Source of the DNA: CALDTK01 sp965215215
GTDB lineage: Bacteria > Bacteroidota > Bacteroidia > Chitinophagales > Saprospiraceae
Length of the DNA stretch: 64,000 bases
Direction of reading: 5' to 3'
Assembly (NCBI GenBank): GCA_965215215.1
Contig: OZ244043.1
Location: 3,162,001-3,226,000, forward strand
Positions 16,087-26,182 of this stretch are shown here, one piece after another. Positions within the stretch are counted from its first letter, which is position 1. Every line of letters begins with the position of its first letter. The notes under the pieces are model-generated. The model had not been told where the DNA came from, did not search any database, and saw nothing but the letters and a program-made list of their open reading frames with translations. A program made the position numbers and the translations under genes.

Positions 16087-16282
16087 GCAATACGAAACAC
16101 GAATTTTGCGCGGTCGTATACCACGGCACCCCCTAAAGCCGTACTCATAGTCGCTGCTGCCAGCTTATCCCCCCCCTACATCCGAACAAATTCCCTGGCT
16201 GTGACACCCCCGCGATACTAGCGGACCACCGCCAGGCGATGTGTCCTGGACTCTTTCCCCCCCGACTGTTGCCCTTCGACGA

Positions 16283-19200
16283 ATGACGTCAGCTGTTTAC
16301 TCCGTTCTTTCCGTGCTGCTTGTCGTTGGGTTGTGCCTCCCCGGGGGGCTCGGCGCCCACGCGAGCACGCCGGCGAGCGGTGTCGCCGGGCTAGCGGCTT
16401 TCGCCAAAACGGAACAAGACACCACGCCCATCCGCGATCGCGACGGCGACTTCCTCTCGGATCCGAACCCCAACCTGATCGATCTCCGGGATCCTACCGG
16501 GGTCACCCAGGAGGTGGAGTACGATCCGATCACCGACCGGTACATCGTCACCGAGCGGATCGGGGACGACTACTTTCGATCGCCGACCTACCTGACCTTC
16601 GACGAGTACCAAGCCTACCGCGAGCGCCAGGAGCGCACCGCGTACTTCGACCGGCTCAACGGCGTAAGCACCGGCTCCGGCGTGGGGGCGACCGCGCTCG
16701 ACGACCCGATCGAGGCCATCGACGTCGAGAACTCCCTCATCGATCGCCTCTTCGGCGGCCGGGAGGTAACGATCCAGCCGCGCGGCAACGTCGACCTCAC
16801 CTTCGGCATCGACTACCGCTCGGTCGAGAACCCCTCGTTCACCGTCCGCCAGCAGCGCCAAACGAACTTCGATTTCGACATGGCGATCCAGATGAACGTC
16901 ACCGGGTCGATCGGCACCAAGCTCAACCTGAGCTCCTCCTACAATTCGACCTCGAACTTCAACTTCGACCGGCAGCTCATCAAGATCTCCTACGACGCCG
17001 CGTCTTTCGGCGACGACGAGATCCTGCGCAACATCGAGTTCGGCAACGTCTCGCTGCCGCTGCGCTCCTCGCTCATCCAGGGCTCGCAGGGGCTCTTCGG
17101 CGTTAGGGCCGACCTGCAGTTCGGCGACCTGAAGGTCACCGCCCTGGCGAGCCAGCAGAAAACGAAGCGCGACGCCATCGAGATCCAGGGGGGCGCACAG
17201 TTTCAGGAGTTCGAGGTGCGCGCCGACGAGTACGACGAGAACCGGCACTTCCTGCTCTCGCACTTCAACCGCGATCAGTTCGAGAAGAGCCTCAAGAACC
17301 TGCCGACGGTCAACGCGCTGTTCAAGATCAACCGGATCGAGGTCTGGATCACCAACGACCGCGACCAAACCGAGAGCGTCCGCGAGCTGGCCGCCCTGGC
17401 CGACCTCGGGGAGTCGGAGCGGATCACGAACACCAACCCCGATTTTCAGCTGCCGGAAAGTCCGCGCTACCGCGCCATCGACGGATCGGGGCTGCCGGAC
17501 AACGAGGCCAACCCCCTCTACGCCGCGCTCACCTCCAACGATCAGTTCCGCTTCCGCGAAAACGTGGTCTCGACCCTGGAGGGACCGCGCTTCGACTTCC
17601 GGCAGGCGACCGACTTCGAGCGCGTCCGCGCGCGGCTGCTCTCGCCGACGGAGTACACCTTCCACCCCGAGCTCGGCTTCATTAGCGTCAACGTGAACGT
17701 GCGGCCCGACCAGGTACTCGCGGCCGCGTACGAGTACACCTACAACGGTCAGGTGTACAAGGTCGGTGAGTTCTCGAACGACCTCCCCGTCGGTGATACC
17801 TCCAACCTGAACGTTCTTTTCACCCGGCTCCTCAAGTCGACCACGCCCCGCGTCGACGTGCCGACCTGGGACCTGATGATGAAGAACTTCTACAACATCG
17901 GGGCTTTCCAGGTGAACCGCGAGGATTTCCGCCTCGACATTACTTACGAGGATCCGGGTGGGGGAGAGAAGCGCTTTTTGCCTTCGAGCAACCTGCAGAG
18001 CAAGCCGCTGATCCAGGTGTTCGGTCTCGACACGCTCAACGTGCAGCTCGACCCCGGGCCGGACGGGATCTTCGACTTCGTGAGCGGGCTCACGATCTAC
18101 CCGAACAACGGGCGGATCATGTTCCCCGTCCTCGAACCCTTCGGGCGGGGGCTGACCCGCCGGATCGACGACCCGGGCGAACAGGCGAAGTACGACTACA
18201 AGGTGCTCTACGACTCTACCGTGATCCGCGCCCGGGAGTACCCGGAGTTCAACCGCTTCCTCATCCGGGGATCCTACAAGTCGGAGGTCTCCTCGGAGAT
18301 CTCGCTCGGCGCGTTCAACATCCCGCGGGGATCGGTCAAGGTGACCGCCGGGGGCCAGGTGCTGCGCGAGGGCCAGGATTACGACATCGACTACAACATC
18401 GGTCGGATCAAAATCCTCAACGACGCCTACCTCAACAGCGGCGTGCCGCTGCAGGTCAGCTTCGAGGACAACGCCGTGTTCGGACTACAGCGGCGCACGA
18501 TGGTCGGGCTTCGGGGGGACTACCAGGTCAACCCCGCGCTGAGCGTCGGGGCTACGTATCTACACCTGTTCGAGGCGCCCTACACCCAGAAGGTCAACGT
18601 GGGCGACGATCCGATCAACAACCGGATCGTGGGCCTCGACCTGGTCTACGGCGACGAGGCACCGTGGCTAACCCGCTTCGTAGATAAGATACCGGGCATA
18701 TCGACCAAAGAACCCTCCTCGATCAACCTCAGTGCGGAGGCCGCCTTCCTCAAGCCCGGACACGCCCGGGCCATCGAAGTCAATAAAAACGATGGCGGCG
18801 TCGTCTACGTCGACGATTTCGAGGGCTCCGCCTCCGGCTTCGATTTGAAGACGCCGATCAACGCCTGGACGCTCGCGAGTGTGCCGCAAAACGACACGCG
18901 CAACAGCAACGATCTCTTCCCCGAGGGCGCGCTGCCGGACACTACGCTCAGCAACGTCAACCGGGCGATGCTCAACTGGTACCGAATCGACGCGCAGGCC
19001 CGGCGGGGGATCGATGGCTCCAACCAGGAACCCTACTCCCGACCAATCAATCCACAGGAGCTCTACCCGCTGCGTCAGCAGAATCAGTTCAACAACACCG
19101 GACTCTTCACCTTCGACCTGAGCTACTACCCCCAGGAGCGCGGTCCCTACAACTTCGATCTCCCCGGCGGCACGGAGTTCTCCGCGGGACTCGGGCCTAG

Positions 19201-22200
19201 TGGTGGCCTGGAGAATCCCGAGGAGCGCTGGGGGGGGATCATGCGTCAACTGACGACAAACGATTTTCAGGCAGCCAACATCGAGTACATCGAGTTCTGG
19301 GTCATGAGTCCCTTTCTCGAAGGAAGGAACACGGAAGAGTTCGAGGGCGATCTCTACTTCGAGTTCGGCAACATCTCCGAAGACCTGATGCGCGACAGTC
19401 GCTTGTTCTTCGAGAACGGACTGCCGGCCGGCGAAAACGCGAACGGCGATCGCCCCGTAGACCTGACCAGCTTCGGTCGCGTCCCGCGCTCGGCACCCAT
19501 CACGCAGGCCTTCGACAACGATCCAGCTGCGCGCCGACAACAAGATATTGGCTTCGACGGCTTGAACGACGAAGGCGAAGCGGTCAAATTCGCCAGTTGG
19601 CTCGCTGAGGTACGGGGATCCGTGACCGGGCCGGGTTTACTCGCCATCGAGGCCGATCCCGCCAACGATAACTTTCTCACGTTCACCGAAGACGCACAGC
19701 CTAACGCGAGCTCGGTACTGGAGCGGTACAAACGTTTCAACGGTCCGGAGGGGAACTCCCCGGCGGCGGAGGGGAACTCGTCCACGGCCTTCAGCACGCT
19801 GCCCGATACCGAAGATCTCAATGGCGACAATACGCTTTCCGAAAACGAAAGCTACTTCCAGTATAAGGTTGAATTTAGAAGTGGCGGATCGGGCCGCATT
19901 GCGGATAACCCCTACATCACGGAAGTAAGGGAGGTGCAAAACCCTGATGGCCGCGATCCGACCTTCTGGTACCGATTCAAAGTGCCGCTCGATGATTTTT
20001 CGAATCCTAACGTCAAGCGGGTGGGCGGCATTCAGGACTTCCGTTCGATCCGCTTTATGCGGATGTACTTAAAGGGTTTCGAGAGTCCGGTTACGTTCCG
20101 TTTTGCCCGGCTCGATCTCGTACGCAACCAGTGGCGGCGCTACTTGCGTGTCCGTGATTTAGTAGGTAGCGGGGCCGATGTGGGTATTGAAGATAGGTCC
20201 GCTTTCTTCGACGTGGATGCCATCAACATCGAGGAAAACTCCACGCGTCAGCCCATCAATTACGTTGTTCCCCCCGGGATCGTGCGAGAGCTGCAAAATC
20301 AGTCGCTCAACAATGCACTCCAGAACGAGCAGAGTCAGGTGATGACGGTTTGCGATTTGGAGGATGGTAAAGCCCAGGCAATTTACAAGATCGTAAACCT
20401 CGATATGCGCGTCTTCGAGCGCTTGCAGATGTTCGTCCACGCGCAAGAGAACGATACAGATGATCAGCAAACCCTACCGCGCGCACTTCAGGACGGCGAC
20501 ATGACGATGTTTGTTCGCCTCGGCTCGGACTTTCAGAATAACTACTACGAATACGAGCTGCCCCTCAGCTTCACCCGCATAACCGGCGATGCGCAGCCCA
20601 CCGCCGAGGAGGTATGGCCAACCGCGAACGATATTGACATCTCGCTCAAAGCGTTGATCGCGCTGAAGTCGGAGCGAAACCAGTCGGAACGTCCGATCGA
20701 CCAGGCCTTCAGTATGCCGAACCCGGACGACCCGACCCGGACGATCAGGATCGTCGGAAACCCGAACCTCGGACTCGTGAAAGGCGTGATGATCGGTCTG
20801 CGTAACCCCTCCGATGGCCGTGCCGAAAGCATCTGCGCTCAGGTGTGGATCAACGAGCTGCGCCTCAACGGGCTCGACGAGCGTGGCGGCGCGGCCGGAC
20901 TGGCCCGACTCGACGCCCAGCTCGCCGACTTCGGGACCGTTAGCGCCAGTGGCGCCTACAGCACGATCGGTTGGGGTGGCCTCGACCAGAAGCTCGCCGA
21001 GCGCGCTCGCGAATCCTCCCTGGTGTACGACATCACCACCTCCGTCGAGCTCGGGAAATTCCTGCCCGAGAAAAGCGGGATCCGTATCCCGGCCACGGGC
21101 GTCTACTCCAACAACGTCCGCCGCCCGGAGTACGACCCGTACGACCTCGACATCAAGCTCAAGGACAAGCTCGAGGCCGCGGACCGTGACACGGTCAAAG
21201 CCCTGCGCGAGCAGGCGGTGGACCGGACCGTCCAACGTGAAATCAACTTCACCAACGTCCGCAAGGAGCGCACGAAGCGGCAGGACAAGCCTTACCCGTG
21301 GGACATCTCCAACTTCAGCGTCAGCTACGTCTACAACGAGACCGACCGGACCAACCCCCTCATCGAGCTCGACGAAACCGTCAACCACTACGGGGCGCTC
21401 GACTACGCCTACACGACCCGCCCGAAGTACATCGAGCCGCTGAAAAAGGCGATCAAGAACGACGAGTACTTCAACCTGCTGCGCGAGCTCAACTTCAACC
21501 TGCTCCCCAACCGCTTCGGGTTCTCGACCACCATGGACCGGACCCTGCAGAGCACCCGCTACCGCTTCGCCGGCGACGATCCGCGCTTTACGACCTTCTT
21601 CAACCGTACCTGGACGTGGGACCGCGACTACACCTTCAACTGGGACCTCTCCCGCGGACTGCGTTTCCAGTTTAACGCCACCAATCGGGCCGTCATCGAC
21701 GAGCTACCCACCTACACCGAGGACGGTAACTTCATCGAGGACCAAGAACGGAAGGACTTCGTCGTGCAGAACCTGCGCGACTTCGGCCGGAACAAGGCCT
21801 ACCAGCACCGCTTCGACCTCAACTACACCCTCCCGACCAAACAGATCCCTTACCTCGACTGGGTCGGTGTAACCGCGCAGTACGCCGGCACCTACAACTG
21901 GAACGCCGCGGCCCTCAACCTCGATTCGCTCGGCAACGTGATCACGAACGGCAACCAGCGGCAGGTGCGCGGCGACCTCAACTTCGAGCAGCTGTACCGC
22001 CGCTCGAAGTACCTCCAGAAAATCGAAGCGCCCCGCCAACCTAAGAAGAAGGGCGCGAAGGGCGAGGAAAACGAAGATCAACCCTTCGACGACGTACCGG
22101 ACGTCGACGAGGGCGACGAGGACGAGGACGAGGACGGTAAGAAAAAGAAGAAGAAACGCGACCGACAGCCTACCCTCGTCGAACGCGCCCTCATCCGGCC

Positions 22201-23659
22201 ACTCCTCTCGCTGCGCCGTGGTAACGTGAGCTACAGCGAGGATTACGGCACCACGCTGCCGGGTTGGATACCGAGCACCGAATACCTCGGCCTCTCACCG
22301 GGCTTCGATCAACCGGGGTGGGAGTTTATCGGGGGGGTGCAACCAGACATCCGCGGCACCTTCGGGCAACCGCAAGACCAGGATTACCTCTACCAACGCC
22401 GGCAGTACTTCTCGAACGCGATCACGCTCAACCAGCAAGTCTACCAGACGTACTCGCAAAACCTAACCGGTCAGCTCTCACTTGAGCCGTTCAAAGATTT
22501 TCGGGTCGATCTGGACTTCTCGCAGCAATTCACCGAGAACCACTCCGAGTTCTTCAAGGATACCCTCGTCGGAGAAGGGGAGAGCTTCGCCCGACTCGTC
22601 CCCACCGACATCGGTAGCTACACCATCACGTACGGCGCGGTGAACACGCTCTTCGGCGATCTTCCGGAAGACCTGTTCGCCACCTTCGAAGGGTACCGGA
22701 CGGACATCTCGCAGCGACTCAACCCGGATACCCGCCACGCGAACGACACCCTGGCTAACCAGGGCTACGCCGCCGGGTACGGACCGACGCAGCAGGACGT
22801 ACTCCTGCCGGCCTTCATCGCCGCCTACACCAAGCAGGCTCCGGGTAGCGTGAAACTCGACTGGCGACAAGCGCGGCCCAAACCCAACTGGCGCCTCACC
22901 TACAACGGCCTCGCCCGACTGAAAGGATTCGACAACGTGTTCGCGAGCCTCGCCGTCACGCACAGCTACAAGTCGACACTCACCGTCAACAGCTTCAATA
23001 CCAACCTCGACTACAACATCCAGGCGCCACGGGACACGAGTAACATCTACAGCGTAACGAGTAACTATTACGCCAAGCTCGTGATTCCCGACCTGGTGAT
23101 CAGCGAGCAATTCGCGCCCCTGATCGGGCTCGACGCACGACTCAAAAACGAGATGAGCGTGCGCGCCTCCCTGAGCAAATCCCGTAGCCTCGGCATGAGC
23201 TTCGTCGACAATCAGCTCGCCGAGCGCAACTCCACGGAGTGGAGCGTCGGCTACGGCTACACCCTCAAGAACGTGGACCTGCTCCAATACTTCGGGGGTA
23301 AAAAGCGCCGGGCCTCACGCCGGCAGGACGACGCGCCCGACGAGGGCGACGACACGGCCCCCGACGGCCGCAAGCGCCGGAACAACAACGGCGGTACGGT
23401 CGGAAACGACCTCGATATCCAGGTCGATATCCGCTACTCGAACGACGCCACGATCAACCGGCAGCTCGACCAGGAGTCGAACGTACCCACCCGCGGCTCC
23501 CGCAACATCGTGATCAGCCCCAGCGCGGAGTACGAGATCAACCGGCAGCTGAGCCTGCGCTTCTTCGTCGACTACCGCCGCACCGATCCGCGCATCACGA
23601 CCAGCTTCCCGACCGTGAACACGAACGGGGGGGTTACGGTACGCTTCAAGCTCGAGTAG
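16283..23659 (+). CDS. sprA: Type IX secretion translocon SprA
   Basis: About 2,458 residues, near the length of Flavobacterium SprA. SprA is the giant outer-membrane beta-barrel through which type IX cargo leaves. A signal peptide (SVLSVLLVVGLCLPGG) follows the ATG at 16283; an ATG at 16241 is also in frame. Family marks include NVDLTFGIDYRSVENPSFTV, VNKNDGGVVYVDDFEGS, GLFTFDLSYYPQERGPYNF and many alternating strand segments. Two charged insertions stand out: about residues 1919-1962 (runs of D/E then K) and near 2350 (KKRRASRRQDD). Codon use is visibly less GC-biased between about 19240 and 20700. The ending GGVTVRFKLE is a typical last beta strand. Confidence 0.95.
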   Translation: MTSAVYSVLSVLLVVGLCLPGGLGAHASTPASGVAGLAAFAKTEQDTTPIRDRDGDFLSDPNPNLIDLRDPTGVTQEVEYDPITDRYIVTERIGDDYFRSPTYLTFDEYQAYRERQERTAYFDRLNGVSTGSGVGATALDDPIEAIDVENSLIDRLFGGREVTIQPRGNVDLTFGIDYRSVENPSFTVRQQRQTNFDFDMAIQMNVTGSIGTKLNLSSSYNSTSNFNFDRQLIKISYDAASFGDDEILRNIEFGNVSLPLRSSLIQGSQGLFGVRADLQFGDLKVTALASQQKTKRDAIEIQGGAQFQEFEVRADEYDENRHFLLSHFNRDQFEKSLKNLPTVNALFKINRIEVWITNDRDQTESVRELAALADLGESERITNTNPDFQLPESPRYRAIDGSGLPDNEANPLYAALTSNDQFRFRENVVSTLEGPRFDFRQATDFERVRARLLSPTEYTFHPELGFISVNVNVRPDQVLAAAYEYTYNGQVYKVGEFSNDLPVGDTSNLNVLFTRLLKSTTPRVDVPTWDLMMKNFYNIGAFQVNREDFRLDITYEDPGGGEKRFLPSSNLQSKPLIQVFGLDTLNVQLDPGPDGIFDFVSGLTIYPNNGRIMFPVLEPFGRGLTRRIDDPGEQAKYDYKVLYDSTVIRAREYPEFNRFLIRGSYKSEVSSEISLGAFNIPRGSVKVTAGGQVLREGQDYDIDYNIGRIKILNDAYLNSGVPLQVSFEDNAVFGLQRRTMVGLRGDYQVNPALSVGATYLHLFEAPYTQKVNVGDDPINNRIVGLDLVYGDEAPWLTRFVDKIPGISTKEPSSINLSAEAAFLKPGHARAIEVNKNDGGVVYVDDFEGSASGFDLKTPINAWTLASVPQNDTRNSNDLFPEGALPDTTLSNVNRAMLNWYRIDAQARRGIDGSNQEPYSRPINPQELYPLRQQNQFNNTGLFTFDLSYYPQERGPYNFDLPGGTEFSAGLGPSGGLENPEERWGGIMRQLTTNDFQAANIEYIEFWVMSPFLEGRNTEEFEGDLYFEFGNISEDLMRDSRLFFENGLPAGENANGDRPVDLTSFGRVPRSAPITQAFDNDPAARRQQDIGFDGLNDEGEAVKFASWLAEVRGSVTGPGLLAIEADPANDNFLTFTEDAQPNASSVLERYKRFNGPEGNSPAAEGNSSTAFSTLPDTEDLNGDNTLSENESYFQYKVEFRSGGSGRIADNPYITEVREVQNPDGRDPTFWYRFKVPLDDFSNPNVKRVGGIQDFRSIRFMRMYLKGFESPVTFRFARLDLVRNQWRRYLRVRDLVGSGADVGIEDRSAFFDVDAINIEENSTRQPINYVVPPGIVRELQNQSLNNALQNEQSQVMTVCDLEDGKAQAIYKIVNLDMRVFERLQMFVHAQENDTDDQQTLPRALQDGDMTMFVRLGSDFQNNYYEYELPLSFTRITGDAQPTAEEVWPTANDIDISLKALIALKSERNQSERPIDQAFSMPNPDDPTRTIRIVGNPNLGLVKGVMIGLRNPSDGRAESICAQVWINELRLNGLDERGGAAGLARLDAQLADFGTVSASGAYSTIGWGGLDQKLAERARESSLVYDITTSVELGKFLPEKSGIRIPATGVYSNNVRRPEYDPYDLDIKLKDKLEAADRDTVKALREQAVDRTVQREINFTNVRKERTKRQDKPYPWDISNFSVSYVYNETDRTNPLIELDETVNHYGALDYAYTTRPKYIEPLKKAIKNDEYFNLLRELNFNLLPNRFGFSTTMDRTLQSTRYRFAGDDPRFTTFFNRTWTWDRDYTFNWDLSRGLRFQFNATNRAVIDELPTYTEDGNFIEDQERKDFVVQNLRDFGRNKAYQHRFDLNYTLPTKQIPYLDWVGVTAQYAGTYNWNAAALNLDSLGNVITNGNQRQVRGDLNFEQLYRRSKYLQKIEAPRQPKKKGAKGEENEDQPFDDVPDVDEGDEDEDEDGKKKKKKRDRQPTLVERALIRPLLSLRRGNVSYSEDYGTTLPGWIPSTEYLGLSPGFDQPGWEFIGGVQPDIRGTFGQPQDQDYLYQRRQYFSNAITLNQQVYQTYSQNLTGQLSLEPFKDFRVDLDFSQQFTENHSEFFKDTLVGEGESFARLVPTDIGSYTITYGAVNTLFGDLPEDLFATFEGYRTDISQRLNPDTRHANDTLANQGYAAGYGPTQQDVLLPAFIAAYTKQAPGSVKLDWRQARPKPNWRLTYNGLARLKGFDNVFASLAVTHSYKSTLTVNSFNTNLDYNIQAPRDTSNIYSVTSNYYAKLVIPDLVISEQFAPLIGLDARLKNEMSVRASLSKSRSLGMSFVDNQLAERNSTEWSVGYGYTLKNVDLLQYFGGKKRRASRRQDDAPDEGDDTAPDGRKRRNNNGGTVGNDLDIQVDIRYSNDATINRQLDQESNVPTRGSRNIVISPSAEYEINRQLSLRFFVDYRRTDPRITTSFPTVNTNGGVTVRFKLE

Positions 23660-23685
23660 ACCGGACCGAGCCCTAAATTGCCGTC

Positions 23686-24342
23686 GTGCCCACCGCAACC
23701 GTAGAGAACTACCTGAAAGCCATGCTCGCCCTCGGCGACGAGCGGGACCAGGTAAGCGTCTCCGCCCTCTCGCGGTCGCTCGGCGTGAGCACCCCGACGG
23801 CCAACGCCATGACCAAGCGACTCAACGAACGCGGATGGGTCAACTACGAACGCTACAAACCGCTCTCGCTCACCGATCGGGGGCGCGTTGAAGCGGCTCA
23901 AGTCGTGCGCAAGCACCGTCTCACCGAGATGTTCCTGGTGGAGCGCATGGGCTTCGGGTGGGAGGAAGTCCACGCCATCGCCGAACAGATCGAGCACGTG
24001 CACAGTCCGGCCTTCTTCGAGCGCATGGACCGTATCCTCGGCTCGCCCACCGTCGATCCGCACGGCTCGCCCATCCCGGACCGGGAGGGAAACATTACGC
24101 GGTCGCCGCACATCCGACTCCTCGACTGTACCGCCGGAGATAGCGTCCGGCTCGTGGCCCTCGCGCACAGCTCGGCCGAGTTGCTCCAATTCCTCAACGC
24201 ACGCGAGTTATCCCTCGGGGTCGAGCTCCGTGTTCACTCGATCGAGCCCTTCGACCAGAGCCGCGAAGTCTGCTACGGCGAACACAAACGCGCTACCCTG
24301 AGCCGTGAGGTTAGCGAGAGCCTGCTCGTTGCCCACCTGTAG
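23686..24342 (+). CDS. DtxR/MntR family metal-dependent regulator
   Basis: A 218-residue DtxR-family repressor. The N-terminal winged helix is clear (ATVENYLKAMLALGD, SVSALSRSLGVSTPTANAMT), followed by the dimerisation and metal-binding region (KHRLTEMFLVERMGF, VHAIAEQIEHVHSPAFFERM) with LGSPTVDPHGSPIPD, and a FeoA/SH3-like C-terminal domain. Such proteins repress iron or manganese uptake genes when metal is bound. The start is a GTG at 23686, 26 bases after sprA. No metal transporter adjoins it, so which metal it senses is open. Confidence 0.88.
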   Translation: MPTATVENYLKAMLALGDERDQVSVSALSRSLGVSTPTANAMTKRLNERGWVNYERYKPLSLTDRGRVEAAQVVRKHRLTEMFLVERMGFGWEEVHAIAEQIEHVHSPAFFERMDRILGSPTVDPHGSPIPDREGNITRSPHIRLLDCTAGDSVRLVALAHSSAELLQFLNARELSLGVELRVHSIEPFDQSREVCYGEHKRATLSREVSESLLVAHL

Positions 24343-24391
24343 CGGCTACCGCGGAGTAAGCCCCTAGCCCGGGGCCAACTTAGGTTGTCGG

Positions 24392-25405
24392 TTACCTACG
24401 CGTAGCCGTTTCGCCTGCGGAGTCGGTGCTGTGGGCGCCCGAAATTCGATCGGGGAAAATTGCTTGCAATTCGGCGAGCGTAGAGACGGCGATCTCCCCC
24501 GGGGAGCGGCCGCCGGCCCGCAGTCCGATCGGACCGCGCAGACCGTCCTCGAGCCACTCGGGGACATCGCCGGATCGCTCGAGTAGCTCGTCGATGAGCT
24601 TGTCGCGGCGGTCGCGCGGACCGAGTACACCGAGGTAGCGCAGCGGTTTCCCCCGGGACAGCGCGTGGAAATAGGCGTAGTCCCGCGGAAAGCTGTGACT
24701 CATGAGCACGAGCGCCGTCCGCTCGTCCACGTTGAGACTACCCCCTACTTCTTCGGGGGCGAGCACCACGGCCCGGTAAGGCGCCGAATGCGTGGCCTCG
24801 TGCTCGATCGGGTTGCGGGGGTGGGTGATCAGGGTCGTCTGCCAGCCAGCGAGGCTGGCCATGTGCGCCAAAGTGAGCCCGTCCGCTTCCGCGCCGAACA
24901 CCAGGAGTTGGCGGGCCGGGGTGATCGTTTGGGTGAGGACGCTCGCGGATTGAGTGAGCCCATCGGGCAGATCAACCCCTACGCGATAGTCCATTCCCGC
25001 GATCTCGATCACCGTACCCCCTTCGCCGGCGTCGTTCCAGTACGTCCGTACGGCGTAGTCCGCTCTCGCCCGGTACGCGCGCCGGTATTCGAGCAAGCGA
25101 CCGGGAGCACCGTCGGCCACGGCTTCGATGAGGATGTGCAACGTGCCGGCGCAGCCCAGGCGCAAACGCCCGTCGTAACTCATGAGCAGTGAGCCGCCAC
25201 CGCCGAAAACCGGCCGTGCGCGCTGGGCTACCTCCCGTTCCACGCAGCCCCCGCTCACCGTGCCGAGCGTACGCCCGTCGGCGGCCACGAGCATACGGGC
25301 GCCGGCCTTGCGGTACGAGTGGCCCTCGGTAGCCACCACCGTGGCTAGTGCGAGCGGACCGCCCCAGTGGGGGATCGCGTGGAGTATGGCGTCGAGCTCT
25401 TGCAC
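24392..25405 (-). CDS. XdhC/CoxI family protein
   Basis: A 337-residue XdhC-like protein. Marks: VVATEGHSYRKAGARMLV, TVSGGCVEREVAQRA in the N-terminal XdhC/CoxI domain and a C-terminal Rossmann-like part (LLVFGAEADGLTLAHMASLAG). Family members bind molybdenum cofactor and help its sulfuration and insertion into xanthine dehydrogenase or CO-dehydrogenase-like enzymes. It is the last gene of the molybdenum-cofactor operon, 9 bases after the TSUP transporter gene. The client enzyme is not in this window. Confidence 0.88.
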   Translation of the reverse strand: MQELDAILHAIPHWGGPLALATVVATEGHSYRKAGARMLVAADGRTLGTVSGGCVEREVAQRARPVFGGGGSLLMSYDGRLRLGCAGTLHILIEAVADGAPGRLLEYRRAYRARADYAVRTYWNDAGEGGTVIEIAGMDYRVGVDLPDGLTQSASVLTQTITPARQLLVFGAEADGLTLAHMASLAGWQTTLITHPRNPIEHEATHSAPYRAVVLAPEEVGGSLNVDERTALVLMSHSFPRDYAYFHALSRGKPLRYLGVLGPRDRRDKLIDELLERSGDVPEWLEDGLRGPIGLRAGGRSPGEIAVSTLAELQAIFPDRISGAHSTDSAGETATRR

Positions 25406-25414
25406 CGAGTTAAT

Positions 25415-26182
25415 TTAAAGCCAGTGAAGTCCGTTGCTAAGTAGCACCCGGACGCCCACAACGGCTACCAACACCGCGGTGAGCAAACGGATTCGCCGCC
25501 CGCTGAACGCGCGGAGGCTGTACCGCACCCCGAGCTGCCCGCCCGCCGCCACCGCGAGCAGGCAGACCGTACTCGCGACAGGATCGACGGCGAGGGTACC
25601 CGCTGCTGCAAAACCGGCCAAACCCGCCAGCGAGTTCACGAAGATGAACGTGCTGGCCAGCGCCGCTATCGTGATCGGCTGGGCCCAACGCAGGTGGTTT
25701 AGGATGGGGGAGAGGAAGATGCCACCGCCGATGCCCACGAGTCCGGCGAGTAACCCCACCCCGCCGCCGAGCAGCCAACCCAGCCAGGTGGGGTACGCGA
25801 CCGGCTCGAAGGAAGCCTCGCCGTGGGCCAGCGACCTCCAGGCCAGCAGCGCCGCCGCCATCACCAGCGTGCAGCCGAGCAGGAGGTAGAAAGCATCCTG
25901 ACCCAACGCGAACGTAGCCCCGAGGTAGGCCAACGGAACGCTCGCGACCGCGAAGGGCGCAAAACGACGCAACCGCAGGTGGCCCGCGCGGAGATACGAC
26001 CACGCGCTGCCGCTCACGACCACGAGGTTGCACAGAAGCGCCGTAGTGCGGATCTCGGGAACGCTCGCCAGCACCAGCGTGAGTAAAGCCAGGTAGCTAG
26101 AACCCCCACCGAAGCCTACCGAAGCGTAGACGGCCGCTACCGCAAAGAAACCGAGGCCCAACAGCGCGAGCTCAATCCCCAA
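25415..26182 (-). CDS. TSUP family transporter (TauE/SafE)
   Basis: A 255-residue membrane protein with about eight hydrophobic segments, and the TauE/SafE repeats: ASVGFGGGSSYLALLTLVLAS near the N-terminus and GLLAGLVGIGGGIFLSPIL in the second half. Relatives export sulfite, sulfoacetate or other small organic acids. Its gene overlaps the moeB-like gene by 11 bases, so it is translationally coupled to a sulfur-transfer enzyme; export of a sulfur compound is a reasonable inference, not shown. The start is at 26182. Confidence 0.85.
   Translation of the reverse strand: MGIELALLGLGFFAVAAVYASVGFGGGSSYLALLTLVLASVPEIRTTALLCNLVVVSGSAWSYLRAGHLRLRRFAPFAVASVPLAYLGATFALGQDAFYLLLGCTLVMAAALLAWRSLAHGEASFEPVAYPTWLGWLLGGGVGLLAGLVGIGGGIFLSPILNHLRWAQPITIAALASTFIFVNSLAGLAGFAAAGTLAVDPVASTVCLLAVAAGGQLGVRYSLRAFSGRRIRLLTAVLVAVVGVRVLLSNGLHWL

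Noticed and set aside
20474..21388. Long open frame (304 codons) antisense to sprA
   Set aside because: High GC produces long shadow frames; sprA is unmistakable here and the antisense product has no recognisable features.
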